In this document: positions 19,430-28,707 of the stretch, piece after piece | Layout of the letters: the number at the start of each line of letters is the position of its first letter | Position numbering within the stretch: the first letter of the stretch is position 1 | Source: Pseudarthrobacter sp. GA104 | GTDB lineage: Bacteria; Actinomycetota; Actinomycetes; Actinomycetales; Micrococcaceae | Assembly: GCF_009741265.1 (NCBI RefSeq) | Contig: NZ_WOWL01000001.1 | Span: 2,046,001-2,110,000, forward strand | Direction of reading: 5' to 3' | Length of the DNA: 64,000 bases | Program-made: the position numbers and the translations under genes | The notes under the pieces: model-generated | Databases searched by the model: none | What the model saw: the letters and a program-made list of their open reading frames with translations, nothing else | Told to the model about the DNA's origin: nothing

Positions 19430-20581
19430 CTAGAGCATACGGTCGCTGCGGGCGGTCCGGTTCCGGCCGAGCGACTTTGCCCGGTAAAGGGCGGCGTCCG
19501 CTGAGGCGATGAGGCGTTCCACATCCGTTGTGGCACCGTCATACGTGGAAATACCGTAACTGACAGTCGGCATGTCCATCCCGTCCACGGTTGCAGCCGC
19601 CGCCAGGCGCCGGCTGATCGACTTAGCGATGATTTCCGCCCGTTCCGCGCTGGCACCCGGGATAAGGATCACAAATTCCTCCCCGCCGTAGCGTCCCACC
19701 AGGTCGGTGGACCGCACCGTGGCGGCGCAGGCGTCCGCGAACGTCTGCAGGGCCACGTCCCCGGCGGCGTGGCCGTAGGTGTCGTTGACCGCCTTGAAGT
19801 GGTCCAGGTCCGCCAGGACCAGGGCGCCGGTGCCTTTGGCGATGGACAGGTCGGCCAACTGTTCGGCCGCCAGGTTCAGGAAGGCCTTGCGGTTGAGGAG
19901 GCCGGTGAGGTCATCGCGGGAGGCCACCATGCGCAGCGCCCTGGTCTGCTGTTCATTGCTGAGGGCCGCCATGCTGAAGGAAACCACCACCAGGAGGACC
20001 ATGGTCACCAGTGTGGTCACCGCGGAACCAAAAACAGTGACGAAGATGGGGCCGTCCTGCCCCTCCAGCATGAACGCCGCCCAGCGCAGTACATAGAACA
20101 CGGAGAGTCCGCCTGCCGCCGCCGCCATGGGGATCCGCACGCGCGAGTATCCCGGTTCCAGCCGCCAGAGCTCGCGCGACGCCAGGCCTATGGTGAGGCT
20201 CATGGCTGCCAGGAACACGGGGCCGCCGGACCAGGTGTTGGTGGCCGGGTTGTCCAGGACCGAGGCAACCAGGGTCACCAGGGGGATGGCGGCGAACGCC
20301 CACGTTGGCGGCGGCACGGTCCGCAGCGACCGGGCGCCCGCCCAGACAGCCACTCCGCCGAGCACCAGGAGCACGTTGCCCAAGGGGTTGCCCCAGACCT
20401 GGTGTGCTGTTCCATCCAGGAGGAAACAGCCGGATCCTGACAGGAAAAACAGCAGCGCCAGGCACCACCAGCCGCTGTAGGGCGAGCGCGTGGTCCGGTA
20501 GGCGGAGAAGTAGAAGAGGAGCACCAGCACCAGCGCCATCAGGCCAAAGGCGATCCGGAGGGTTGTGGTATCCAGAGCCAT
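19430..20581 (-). CDS. Membrane-anchored diguanylate cyclase (GGDEF)
   Basis: A 383-residue protein with about six to seven N-terminal membrane helices (1-205) and a C-terminal GGDEF domain (about 215-380). The active-site signature is GRYGGEEFVIL, an intact GGEEF form, preceded by DDLTGLLNRKAF and LADLDHFKAVND with the metal-binding Asp. It should make cyclic di-GMP in response to a membrane signal. No RxxD inhibitory site stands out just before the signature. ATG 20581 has a GGGGGA box. No EAL gene lies nearby. Confidence 0.92.
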   Translation of the reverse strand: MALDTTTLRIAFGLMALVLVLLFYFSAYRTTRSPYSGWWCLALLFFLSGSGCFLLDGTAHQVWGNPLGNVLLVLGGVAVWAGARSLRTVPPPTWAFAAIPLVTLVASVLDNPATNTWSGGPVFLAAMSLTIGLASRELWRLEPGYSRVRIPMAAAAGGLSVFYVLRWAAFMLEGQDGPIFVTVFGSAVTTLVTMVLLVVVSFSMAALSNEQQTRALRMVASRDDLTGLLNRKAFLNLAAEQLADLSIAKGTGALVLADLDHFKAVNDTYGHAAGDVALQTFADACAATVRSTDLVGRYGGEEFVILIPGASAERAEIIAKSISRRLAAAATVDGMDMPTVSYGISTYDGATTDVERLIASADAALYRAKSLGRNRTARSDRML

Positions 20582-20724
20582 GTTTCCGAAGTCCCCCCAC
20601 TGCCGATACCGCGCCGACCCCAAGTATCGCACCGGTCCGGGAGGTTGTCAGGATGGGATTACGGCTGGCGCAGGGCCTAGTGTTGTCAGGACAGCCAGCA
20701 GGACTATTCCGGAAGGCAATCCCC

Positions 20725-20961
20725 ATGCTCCTTCTCTTTGGTTTCAAGACCGTGCTCAAGGCCTTGCCCGGGAAACCGGCCACCTGCCAGTACTGCCGGG
20801 CGTTCGCCCACCACCGCCTTGAGGAGCGGGCCACCAAGTTCACGCTCTTCTTCATTCCGGTGTTCACCACGTCGCGTTCCTACCAGATCACGTGCACCAA
20901 TTGCGGGCACGTCTCGAGCATTTCCGCGCGGCAGAAGCGGGCGTTGGAACTGCAGCGCTAA
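20725..20961 (+). CDS. Small zinc-ribbon protein, 78 aa
   Basis: The protein has two CxxC knuckles (CQYC near residue 22 and CTNC near 58) separated by a hydrophobic FTLFFIPVFTTS strand, matching the zinc-ribbon-15 type seen across Actinobacteria. GGAAGG lies eight bases before the ATG. The longer in-frame extension upstream has no coding character. It probably binds one zinc ion; role unknown. Confidence 0.75.
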   Translation: MLLLFGFKTVLKALPGKPATCQYCRAFAHHRLEERATKFTLFFIPVFTTSRSYQITCTNCGHVSSISARQKRALELQR

Positions 20962-20999
20962 CCAACCCAAACCGCCCATGGAACAAAAGCGGAAAACCA

Positions 21000-21028
21000 T
21001 GGACGTTCGTGCCGCCCGTGGCTAGAGT
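21000..21028 (+). promoter_or_regulatory. Candidate promoter for the small ORF and rsgA
   Basis: TGGACG (21000-21005) and TAGAGT (21023-21028) are separated by 17 bp, a fair match to an actinobacterial sigma-70-type promoter. Transcription would start near 21035, about 80 bases before the small ORF. Confidence 0.4.
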
Positions 21029-21115
21029 GGGACCCGACTGTGAGCCTCGGCTCCAGGAGTTGGCGGGAAATACCGGGACGTGTCCGTCCTGATGTGGCAA
21101 AAGGAGGTGTCTGTG

Positions 21116-21196
21116 ATGACTGTTCAAGCCCTGCGTCCTGCGCGCCCCGCACTTTTCATCCGGACCCTTCCCCTTTTCCGCACCGGCCCCGCCTGA
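21116..21196 (+). CDS. Possible 26-residue small protein or leader peptide
   Basis: An ATG (with GTG just before it in frame) follows AAAGGAGGT, the best ribosome-binding site in the window, at an ideal distance of about eight bases. The peptide starts MTVQALRPARPALF, is rich in Pro, Arg and Leu, and ends 69 bases before rsgA. It is downstream of a plausible promoter. It may be a real microprotein or a leader affecting rsgA expression. Codon bias is weak, so the evidence rests on the ribosome site. Confidence 0.4.
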   Translation: MTVQALRPARPALFIRTLPLFRTGPA

Positions 21197-21265
21197 CCTC
21201 CCGCGGGGCGCCGAACACCAAAGGCCGCAGGCCGGTGCGCGGGGGCCCTCCCGTGAGGTATCACA

Positions 21266-22405
21266 GTGAACACATCGTCAGGCAGCGGCCTGGAAAGCAC
21301 CAACCACCCAAGCGACGGTCCGCTCCCCTATGGCTATACCCCCGCCGTCGCCCAGCACTTCGAGGACCATCCGATGCCGGCGGCCACCGGGCGCGGGCGG
21401 GTGGTCCGCGTGGACAGGAACCTGCTGCTGGTGGCTGCGGGCTCGGACCTGCTGCACCTGCCCTATCCGCTGAGCGGAAAACCGGCAGTAACCGGAGACT
21501 GGGTGTGGATAGGCCCCAACCGGGCCGGCGAGCGCCAGATCCTCAGCGTCCTGCCGCGCCGTTCGGAACTGAGCCGCAAGCGCGCGTTCGAAGCCTCCTC
21601 CGAGGCACAGGTCCTGGCCGCCAACATGGACACCGTCGGCGTGGTGGTCCCGGTCGACCGGCCCCTGACTCACAACCGGTTGGAACGCACCCTTGTGGCC
21701 GCGTGGGACTCGGGGGCTACTCCCCTGGTGATCATCACCAAGGCGGACCTCGCGGACGTGGCGGACGACGTCGTCGGGAAAGTCATCCTGCAGGCTGCAG
21801 GCGTGGATGTGGTCACCACCTCCGCGGAAACCGGCGACGGCATCGATCATCTGCTGGCGCACATCCCGGCGGGCGGAACCATCGTGCTCCTGGGGCCATC
21901 GGGTGCCGGAAAGTCCACGCTCATCAATGCGCTGGTGGGCCGCGACATCCAGGACACCGGCGAGGTGCGCTCCGGCGACTTCAGGGGGAGGCACACCACC
22001 ACCTCCCGGGAACTGGTGCCGCTTGCGAGCGGGACGGTGCTGATGGACACGCCTGGCGTGCGGGGCTTCGGCCTGTTCGACGCCGAGGACGGCATCGGCG
22101 AGATGTTCGGCGATGTGGAGGCGCTGGCGGCCGGGTGCAGGTTTTCGGACTGTTCCCACCAGGGCGAACCCGGCTGCGCTGTTCAGGAGGCTCTTGCCAC
22201 AGGCGTGCTGGAGGAGCGCCGCTGGCACAACTACCTGAAGCTGCAGCGGGAGCTTGCCGCCCTGGCCCGCCGGAGCGACGCCGCGGCGCAGCGTGCCTAC
22301 CAGCGGGAGTGGCACCAGAAAGTGGTGGCGGCAGGGAAGTCCCAGCGCTGGGCCGAACGCGAGACGGCGGAGAGGAAGGAACGGCCGGGCCGGAAGCGGC
22401 GGTGA
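21266..22405 (+). CDS. rsgA: Ribosome small-subunit-dependent GTPase A
   Basis: A 379-residue circularly permuted GTPase that helps mature the 30S subunit. An N-terminal OB-fold (about 30-105) is followed by the G domain with permuted motif order: TKAD (G4) first, then GPSGAGKSTL (G1) and DTPGVRGF (G3), and a C-terminal zinc knuckle in CRFSDCSHQGEPGC. The start is GTG 21266 with GTGAGG upstream. The basic C-terminal tail (ERKERPGRKRR) fits rRNA contact. A strong hairpin follows the gene. Confidence 0.93.
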   Translation: MNTSSGSGLESTNHPSDGPLPYGYTPAVAQHFEDHPMPAATGRGRVVRVDRNLLLVAAGSDLLHLPYPLSGKPAVTGDWVWIGPNRAGERQILSVLPRRSELSRKRAFEASSEAQVLAANMDTVGVVVPVDRPLTHNRLERTLVAAWDSGATPLVIITKADLADVADDVVGKVILQAAGVDVVTTSAETGDGIDHLLAHIPAGGTIVLLGPSGAGKSTLINALVGRDIQDTGEVRSGDFRGRHTTTSRELVPLASGTVLMDTPGVRGFGLFDAEDGIGEMFGDVEALAAGCRFSDCSHQGEPGCAVQEALATGVLEERRWHNYLKLQRELAALARRSDAAAQRAYQREWHQKVVAAGKSQRWAERETAERKERPGRKRR

Positions 22406-22410
22406 CGGCC

Positions 22411-22451
22411 GGTGGCTCCGCGGCCCGGGTTTCCGGGGCCGCGGAGCCACC
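22411..22451. terminator. Bidirectional terminator between rsgA and GH81 gene
   Basis: A perfect 16-bp GC-rich stem with a 9-nt loop starts six bases after the rsgA stop. It lies between two convergent genes, so it can serve both. Confidence 0.7.
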
Positions 22452-22472
22452 TGATAGTTGTAGTTCCCTTTC

Positions 22473-25400
22473 TTACTTGGTGGCCGCCATGGTGGTCAGC
22501 CACCCTCCGGTGCCGATTTCCGTGACGGCAGCAATCCGCACCTGATACTCCGTTTTTCCGAGAAGTCCCGTGATCTTTGCATCCGTCGCCGTATTGACCC
22601 CGTCACCAAAGGTCCGCCAGTTCACTCCGTCGGTAGAGGTCTCAATGACGTAGTCGGTGACCGGGAACCCGCCATCGAAGGCAGGCGCGGTCCAGGACAC
22701 CAGCAAGGATTTGCCTTGCACCTTTATCACGGCACCGCGGGGTGCGGAGGGTGCCGGGATGGTGGTGGCTGCCACCGGCTGGGAGAACTCGCCGGGCCCT
22801 GCTGCCGAGACTGACTGCACCCTGATCTGGTATTCAGTTCCGGGGTTCAGTCCCGGGACCCGGGCTCCCGGCGTGGACGTTACGGAGTCATACACCGGGA
22901 GCCACTCCGTGTCACCGGTGGCGCGGTACTGCAGCCGGTAGTCACTGATCGGGGCCGTGCCGGTTACCAGCGGGGCCGCCCAGGCGACATCAATGGCGGA
23001 ACCGCTGACCGGAGTCAGCTTCACTTCGCTGGGGCTGCCGGGAAGTCCTGAAGGCTCAGGCTCCGGATCAGACCCGCCGCCAAGGGTAAGCCCTGCGAAG
23101 GGTGCCTTGACCACCGAGGTGGCCAGGTCGATGGTTGACGGCGATGTGCCCAAGACGTTCCACAGCTCAACCTTCATGGCGCCATCCACCAAAGCTCCAA
23201 GCTCGCCCTCGACGGAGGAGAAGCCACGCTCCGCGGTATACCGTTCGTATCCCGTCACCGGGTCGGTGGGGAAATAGTTGTACGTTTCAATCCTGTCGAA
23301 GGTGCCGTCTCCGGTCAGGTCATACGAGACCCTGATGCGGGTTCCGTTCCCGACGCCGGCAGTGTCCACGCCGATGTCGAACGCGGTCCTGCTGCCTGCA
23401 AAAGTGCCATTCAGGTTATCGGCCGTCAGGGTAAGACCTGTTGCCGGATCACCGACTGCGTCGGGTCCGCTGCGGGGGGCGAGCGTTGCCACCGGCGCGG
23501 TGCCGGGCTGGGACAGGAACGATCCGTCGGCACCGAGGTAGAACGTGGTGGTGGTCGGTGCGGGCGGGTCCGTGGGATCCCCGGGTAGTTCCGTGCCGCT
23601 CGGCGCGCCGCCGCCGCTCCAGGTTTGCGCACCGGATGTGGTCGTCTTGCCGGCGGCGACGCCAAGCACCGTGCCGTCGGAGAAGGTGACCGTCAGGGGT
23701 TCCTGCGTAATGTTGCTCGCCACGTAGGTCCTGGCCCCGTCCTTGGTGAACACAGCCGCCATCGGATCATCGGCTCGGACGCTGCTGTCCAGGGTTCCCA
23801 AGGATGCAAGATTGGCGATCCAATGATAGGTGTGGGCCCGGCTCTCGCCTTCCTCCTCCGGGTATTCACGGTCGTTGTCCAGCGCGGCAAGTGCTGCCGG
23901 CGCATCCCCGAGGGCCAGGTAGGACCACAGGATGTCCTGCCATACGGTGGGATTGCCGTTGTTCACGTCCACCATTTCGGCGTAGTTGGACACAACGTCA
24001 TCCGGACGCAGGCCCAGGTAAAGGTGCCCGCCGGTGATCGGCAGGGTATTGATGCCCTGGATCATCTCGGCTTCGGCACTGAACCACGTGGAGTACGTGC
24101 CGCCGTCGCCCCAGATCATGCCGGCCGTGCTGTGGCCAAAGGAGTCGGGCATGGCGCCGGATTCGTCGAACCAGTACTGCTGGATAGCGGCGGTCTGGGT
24201 TGCGTAGAGGTAGATGCCCGCGTCGCGGGTGGCAGTATCTCCGGTTGCCGTTCCCCATTGGATGAGGCCGTTGGCGAAGTTTTGTCCCTCGGAGCTCGAT
24301 TCCTGGTTGTTACCGGCGCCGAACGCGCCGTGACCCGACGCCCAGTCGTGGCCGGCGTAGATATCGAAGTCGCGCAGATACGGGTAGCGGGTGTCGGCGC
24401 GGTCGAAGTTGTTGGCATCGGCAATCAGTTCATCCACCATGCCCCCGTAGGCAGCGTCTGCCGCCCACTCCGGTTCAAACCGTGCCAGGGTGGCCGCTGC
24501 CACCACGAAGTAGCCGTAGTGGAAATGGTGGTCGTTGAGTTCCTTGTCGGAACCGTACGATGCCGGGAACCCGACGAGGGTGCCCCAGTTCGAGTTATAG
24601 GCGAAGACCTGTTCGGTCTCGCCGGGCGAGGCGGTGAACCAGTTGGTGAGCGTTTCCTTCATCTGGGCAAGGGCGGTGTCGCGCACAGCCGTACGGTCGA
24701 GCTGGTCGGCGATCTCCACGATGCGGGCGGCGCGGCCGAGGGCCTTGCCGGTCCAGTAGGTGTCGTCCTTGTCGATGCTCATGGGGTCGGCGGCGACCTG
24801 GTCGAGCAGGGCGTCCAGGCGGGCGTTCGCTTCACCGGCCCCTGTCGCTACGGCCGGGACCTCAGGCAGCACGCCGGTGAAAGGGGTGTTTGTGGTGAAG
24901 GAGGTGGCACCGATCAGCGTGGTCATAGCGCCGCGCGGGGACACGTAGGTGCGGTCCAGCTCGGCACCGGCGGAGGGTCCGTCGCCGGTCACGCCGCCGA
25001 GGTAAGCGCTCTGGTGCGGGTAGAGCGAGAGCACGGTGCCGGAGTTGGTTCCCTCCCGCACCTCTGTCTCGGCCGAGTAGGTGGTCTCAACCACGCTGCC
25101 GGCCTCGTTGTAGACGAAATCGGCCCGTGTTCCAGTGACTTTGGCATAGGCGTACGGCGTGTAGTCGTCAGCGACGGCCGTGCGCGCCGCGTCGGTGTCG
25201 GATTGGCCCGTCGGCAGTGCGGCCACGGAGAGATACCCCTTGCCGTTGAGCGTGCTGCTCAGTTTCGTTCCGGAGACGGTCCAGGCAGCGCCGGTGGGTG
25301 CGAACGCGACGTAGTCCCCGCCGCCGGAGCTGAACCCGATGCGCTCACCGTCGTTGAGCCAGACGCGCAGGTCGGCTCCGGCGGTGATGACGGCGTCCCC

Positions 25401-26003
25401 GCCGGCGATGTCGTACCAGCTGAAGGGCAGGCCGTGCCCGATGGTGGCGGTCATTGACCGGGTGCCGTCACTCCAGGAGGGGGTGACGGTCCAGTCGGTC
25501 CAGTCGGCGACCTCGACTACGGGGGCGGTCAGCCCGGCGACGCCGACCATCACGTCCTGCGCGTAGGCGTAGTGGAATTCACCGATGCCGCCGGCTGTCC
25601 CGCTCATGGTCGGAGTCGTGGTGTTCGAGAGCCCGAGGCCGGCGGCCTGGGGAAGGTAGGAAAGCGGGTGCGCGTGCAGCGGCTCGCTGCCCACGCAGTT
25701 GTACTTCTTGAACAGGAGCGAGGACCACCAGTCATTGGTGGGAACCGCTCCGGCCGGGGCGGCATCAGTTACGTAGGCCCGGGCATCGGTCGCAAGTGGC
25801 GCGCAGCCCTCGGGTGCAGGCCCGATGGCATCCGTGGTGTAGCTTCCGGTGCCGACAGGAAGGGTTTCCGCGTTCGCCGTCCCTGCCGGAATGAGGCCGC
25901 CCAGGACAACCGCGGCCACGCCCAGTGCGGCAAGCCGTGGCGCTGCGGCCCTATCCCTGCTCCGGCTCTTCCGGGGTTCCCGGACCTTATGGTGGATCGT
26001 CAT
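22473..26003 (-). CDS. Secreted GH81 endo-beta-1,3-glucanase with C-terminal binding and FnIII domains
   Basis: About 1176 residues. A twin-Arg-rich start and hydrophobic run ending AGTANA form a signal peptide; the GH81 catalytic region (about 55-760) includes NDHHFHYGYFVVAAA and GAGNNQESSSEGQNFANG, which contain the catalytic Asp and Glu candidates. A module around 800-950 (YLGADGSFLSQPG, YDLTGDGTFDRIETYNYFP) resembles glucan-binding domains, followed by two fibronectin type III repeats (about 985-1085 and 1090-1176). It would cut laminarin or fungal and callose glucan outside the cell. The start is ATG 26003 (26012 is possible). A LacI-type operator lies 79 bp upstream. Confidence 0.9.
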   Translation of the reverse strand: MTIHHKVREPRKSRSRDRAAAPRLAALGVAAVVLGGLIPAGTANAETLPVGTGSYTTDAIGPAPEGCAPLATDARAYVTDAAPAGAVPTNDWWSSLLFKKYNCVGSEPLHAHPLSYLPQAAGLGLSNTTTPTMSGTAGGIGEFHYAYAQDVMVGVAGLTAPVVEVADWTDWTVTPSWSDGTRSMTATIGHGLPFSWYDIAGGDAVITAGADLRVWLNDGERIGFSSGGGDYVAFAPTGAAWTVSGTKLSSTLNGKGYLSVAALPTGQSDTDAARTAVADDYTPYAYAKVTGTRADFVYNEAGSVVETTYSAETEVREGTNSGTVLSLYPHQSAYLGGVTGDGPSAGAELDRTYVSPRGAMTTLIGATSFTTNTPFTGVLPEVPAVATGAGEANARLDALLDQVAADPMSIDKDDTYWTGKALGRAARIVEIADQLDRTAVRDTALAQMKETLTNWFTASPGETEQVFAYNSNWGTLVGFPASYGSDKELNDHHFHYGYFVVAAATLARFEPEWAADAAYGGMVDELIADANNFDRADTRYPYLRDFDIYAGHDWASGHGAFGAGNNQESSSEGQNFANGLIQWGTATGDTATRDAGIYLYATQTAAIQQYWFDESGAMPDSFGHSTAGMIWGDGGTYSTWFSAEAEMIQGINTLPITGGHLYLGLRPDDVVSNYAEMVDVNNGNPTVWQDILWSYLALGDAPAALAALDNDREYPEEEGESRAHTYHWIANLASLGTLDSSVRADDPMAAVFTKDGARTYVASNITQEPLTVTFSDGTVLGVAAGKTTTSGAQTWSGGGAPSGTELPGDPTDPPAPTTTTFYLGADGSFLSQPGTAPVATLAPRSGPDAVGDPATGLTLTADNLNGTFAGSRTAFDIGVDTAGVGNGTRIRVSYDLTGDGTFDRIETYNYFPTDPVTGYERYTAERGFSSVEGELGALVDGAMKVELWNVLGTSPSTIDLATSVVKAPFAGLTLGGGSDPEPEPSGLPGSPSEVKLTPVSGSAIDVAWAAPLVTGTAPISDYRLQYRATGDTEWLPVYDSVTSTPGARVPGLNPGTEYQIRVQSVSAAGPGEFSQPVAATTIPAPSAPRGAVIKVQGKSLLVSWTAPAFDGGFPVTDYVIETSTDGVNWRTFGDGVNTATDAKITGLLGKTEYQVRIAAVTEIGTGGWLTTMAATK

Positions 26004-26081
26004 GATACTCATCCTGTCTGTTCGTGTCGCCTCGTTGCTCCACGGGCAAGCGGCCCCAACATCTAAACCACTGAGGATGGG

Positions 26082-26095
26082 TGGGAGCGCTCTCA
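26082..26095. promoter_or_regulatory. LacI-family operator upstream of the GH81 gene
   Basis: TGGGAGCGCTCTCA, a near-perfect palindrome centred on CGCG-like AGC|GCT, lies upstream of the GH81 start. The identical 14-mer occurs at 32004 and an inverted copy at 32117, around the transporter promoter. The LacI gene at 26171 is the natural candidate regulator. Confidence 0.75.
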
Positions 26096-26170
26096 CACAG
26101 AGTAGGCAGTAGTGACAGAAACCACAAGGGCCACTTTGGTGCGGTGAAAGCCGGCGCGGCGACGTCCGGG

Positions 26171-27223
26171 TCAGCGGGCGGTGCTGCCCCGGACCACCAG
26201 TTCGGCCGGGTAGATGACCGGTTCCAGCTGCTCTTCCGGGTTTTCGATCGCGCGGATCAGGAGCTGTCCGGCTGTCACGGCCATATCCACCATCGGCTGC
26301 GTCACAGTGGTCAGGCCCATGCCATTGGCCGCCAGGAGGGAATGGTTGTCGAACCCCACAACAGCAACGTCCTCCGGAACCCTCCGGCCCCCGCCCCGCA
26401 CAGTTTCAATGACACCCAGGGCCATCAGGTCCGAGGCGGCGAAAACGCCGTCGAGCTCCGGCGCCTCGGAGAACAGGTTCCTTGCCGCTTCGGCGCCGCC
26501 CGCCGTCGTGAAGTCCCCATGGATGACGGGGCCGGGCTGCAGCCCGGCCTCCCGGACACCCTGCATCCATCCGTCCAGGCGGTCGACTGCCGCTGTCATG
26601 TCGGCGGGTCCTGCCACGGTTCCAAGCCGGGTGCACCCGGTGGCGGCCAGGTGGCGGGCGGCAAGCCGGCCGCCCTCGAAGTTGTCCAGGTCCACATAAG
26701 GGACGCCGAAGCCCGCGGCCCAGGGCCTGCCGATGAAGACAGTGGGCAGGCCGGTTGTGCCAAGGGTCTCCGCCCAGTCGTCCGCCTTGTGGAACGAGAC
26801 CACGATCGCGCCGTCCACGTGCCCGCCCCGCAGGTACCGCATGGTCCGGGCGGAGTCATCCCCAGCCCGGGACATCAGCAGCACCAGCTGCATGTCGGTG
26901 CCCCGGAGTGCCTCGTTGACGCCGGTGATGACGGCGGCGAAGAAGGGGTCCATCATCACCCGTGCGTCCGGCTCCGGGATGACCAGCGCAATGGATCCGG
27001 TGCGCCTGGTCACCAGGCTCCGGGCCGCACGGTTCGGCGTGTAGCCGAGCGCCACGATCGCAGCGTCGACGGCGGCCTGGGCCTCCGGACTGACCTTCAG
27101 CCCGCCGTTGATCGCCCTGGACGCGGTGGAGCGGGACACTCCGGCGGCCGTGGCGAGGTCCTCGAGCGTCGGGCTGGGCCGCCCGGCGTGCAGGAGGCCG
27201 GGCCGGCGGGACTTTTCGTTCAT
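26171..27223 (-). CDS. LacI-family transcriptional regulator of the beta-glucan cluster
   Basis: A 350-residue repressor. The N-terminal helix-turn-helix is in TLEDLATAAGVSRSTASRAI, with the hinge helix at NRAARSLVTRRTG, then a periplasmic-binding-protein-like sensor domain (GGHVDGAIVVSF, VPYVDLDNFEGG, DGVFAASDLMALG, DVAVVGFDN). ATG 27223 overlaps the beta-glucosidase TAA by one base (TAATG), so it is translationally coupled to the last gene of the transporter operon. It probably responds to a beta-glucan oligosaccharide and binds the TGGGAGCGCTCTCA sites, including its own operon promoter. Confidence 0.9.
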   Translation of the reverse strand: MNEKSRRPGLLHAGRPSPTLEDLATAAGVSRSTASRAINGGLKVSPEAQAAVDAAIVALGYTPNRAARSLVTRRTGSIALVIPEPDARVMMDPFFAAVITGVNEALRGTDMQLVLLMSRAGDDSARTMRYLRGGHVDGAIVVSFHKADDWAETLGTTGLPTVFIGRPWAAGFGVPYVDLDNFEGGRLAARHLAATGCTRLGTVAGPADMTAAVDRLDGWMQGVREAGLQPGPVIHGDFTTAGGAEAARNLFSEAPELDGVFAASDLMALGVIETVRGGGRRVPEDVAVVGFDNHSLLAANGMGLTTVTQPMVDMAVTAGQLLIRAIENPEEQLEPVIYPAELVVRGSTAR

Positions 27224-28707
27224 TACACAGACAATACGACACCTGGCTCCGTAGACGGCACGGGGCTGCTGCCGGCCGGAATGGCATTGGATGCGGCCAC
27301 CGCCGAGTACCACCAGGCACTGGCTTTCGGGATGCGCTCCTGGGTTGCATAATCAACCCGGACCAGGCCAAAGCGCTGGTGGTAGCCGAAGGACCACTCG
27401 AAGTTGTCCAGCAGGGACCACGCCAGGTATCCGCGGACGTCCACGCCGTCAGCTATGGCATCATGCACCGCCTGGAGGTGTGCCGCGAAGAACCCCAGCC
27501 GGTCCTGGTCGTCCACGAAGCCCGCCTCGTCCGGGACATCGTCGTACGCTGCACCGTTTTCGGTGATGTAGATGGGGATCCCGGCAGGACCCGTGTACTC
27601 AGCCTGCAGCCGGTTGAGCAGGCGCCGCAGCCCCTCCGGCTGGACCTCCCAGCCCATTCCCGTCACCGGCAGGCCGCGGGATACCGATCGGGCGCCGTCG
27701 GCTGCCACGAACGGGGAGGACACCGGGCGGGCTGCCTGCCCCGGAGCCGCCGTCGTCTCCTGCCCCGCCAGTTCCCCGGGGTCCGCCGGATCCTTCGTGA
27801 GGGATTCCCCGTGGTAGTAGTTGACGCCCAGCAGGTCCAGCGGCGTGGATATGATCTCCAGGTCCCCGTCCTGCACCAGGTCAGCCATTCCAAGGTGCGC
27901 CACGTCTGCCAGCAGGTCAGCCGGGTACTCGCCCCTGAACAGCGGATCCAGGAAGATCCTGTTGAACTGGCCGTCGATCCGCCTGGCTGCGTCCCGGTCA
28001 CCCTCGCTGCCGGGATCCCGCGGATCCGGGACCGTCAGGTTCAGGGTGATGCCCACAGAGGCGTCCGGATCCTCGCGGCGCAGCGCACGGGCTGCCAGGC
28101 CGTGGCCGAGCAGCAGGTGGTGGGCGGCGGCAAGTCCGGCCTGCGGGTCCTGCCTTCCCGGCGCGTGGATACCGGCGGCGTAGCCGAGGAACGCCGAGCA
28201 CCACGGCTCGTTGAGGGTGGTCCAGATCCGGACCCTGTCCCCCAGGACGCCGTGCATGAGCGCCGCGTACTCGGCGAAACGGTAGGCCGTGTCCCGGTTG
28301 GCCCAGCCGCCCTTGTCTTCAAGTGCCTGCGGCAGGTCCCAGTGGTAGAGGGTCAGCCACGGCGTGATTCCGGCAGCAAGCAGTTCATCCACCAGGCGGG
28401 AGTAGAAGGCGATGCCTTCGGGATTGGGCGTGACGCCGTCGGGCATGCAGCGGGCCCAGGACGTGGAGAAGCGGTAGGCCTTCATGTGCAGCCGGCCCAT
28501 GAGCGCCACGTCCTGCTTGTAGCGCCGGTAGTGGTCGCAGGCCACGTCGCCGTTGTGGCCGTCCGCCACGGCGCCGGGAACCCGGGCGAACACGTCCCAG
28601 ATGGAGTCCTGCCGGCCCCCGGTGTGTGCTGCGCCTTCGATCTGGTAGGCAGCGGTTGCCGCGCCCCAGAGAAAGCCCTCCGGAAACGGAAGTTGGGTGG
28701 AACTCAT
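27223..28707 (-). CDS. GH1 beta-glucosidase
   Basis: A 494-residue cytoplasmic glycosidase without signal peptide. It has the family start FPEGFLWGAATAAYQIEGA, acid/base glutamate in TLNEPW and nucleophile glutamate in ITENGAA, plus SLLDNFEWSFGY near the C-terminus. ATGA overlap with the upstream permease places it in the ABC transporter operon, so it likely releases glucose from imported beta-1,3-linked oligosaccharides such as laminaribiose. Linkage preference is inferred from context. Confidence 0.93.
   Translation of the reverse strand: MSSTQLPFPEGFLWGAATAAYQIEGAAHTGGRQDSIWDVFARVPGAVADGHNGDVACDHYRRYKQDVALMGRLHMKAYRFSTSWARCMPDGVTPNPEGIAFYSRLVDELLAAGITPWLTLYHWDLPQALEDKGGWANRDTAYRFAEYAALMHGVLGDRVRIWTTLNEPWCSAFLGYAAGIHAPGRQDPQAGLAAAHHLLLGHGLAARALRREDPDASVGITLNLTVPDPRDPGSEGDRDAARRIDGQFNRIFLDPLFRGEYPADLLADVAHLGMADLVQDGDLEIISTPLDLLGVNYYHGESLTKDPADPGELAGQETTAAPGQAARPVSSPFVAADGARSVSRGLPVTGMGWEVQPEGLRRLLNRLQAEYTGPAGIPIYITENGAAYDDVPDEAGFVDDQDRLGFFAAHLQAVHDAIADGVDVRGYLAWSLLDNFEWSFGYHQRFGLVRVDYATQERIPKASAWWYSAVAASNAIPAGSSPVPSTEPGVVLSV

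Noticed and set aside
23625..25457. 610-codon plus-strand ORF inside the GH81 gene
   Set aside because: Antisense artefact of high GC; the minus-strand GH81 frame has a signal peptide and catalytic motifs.
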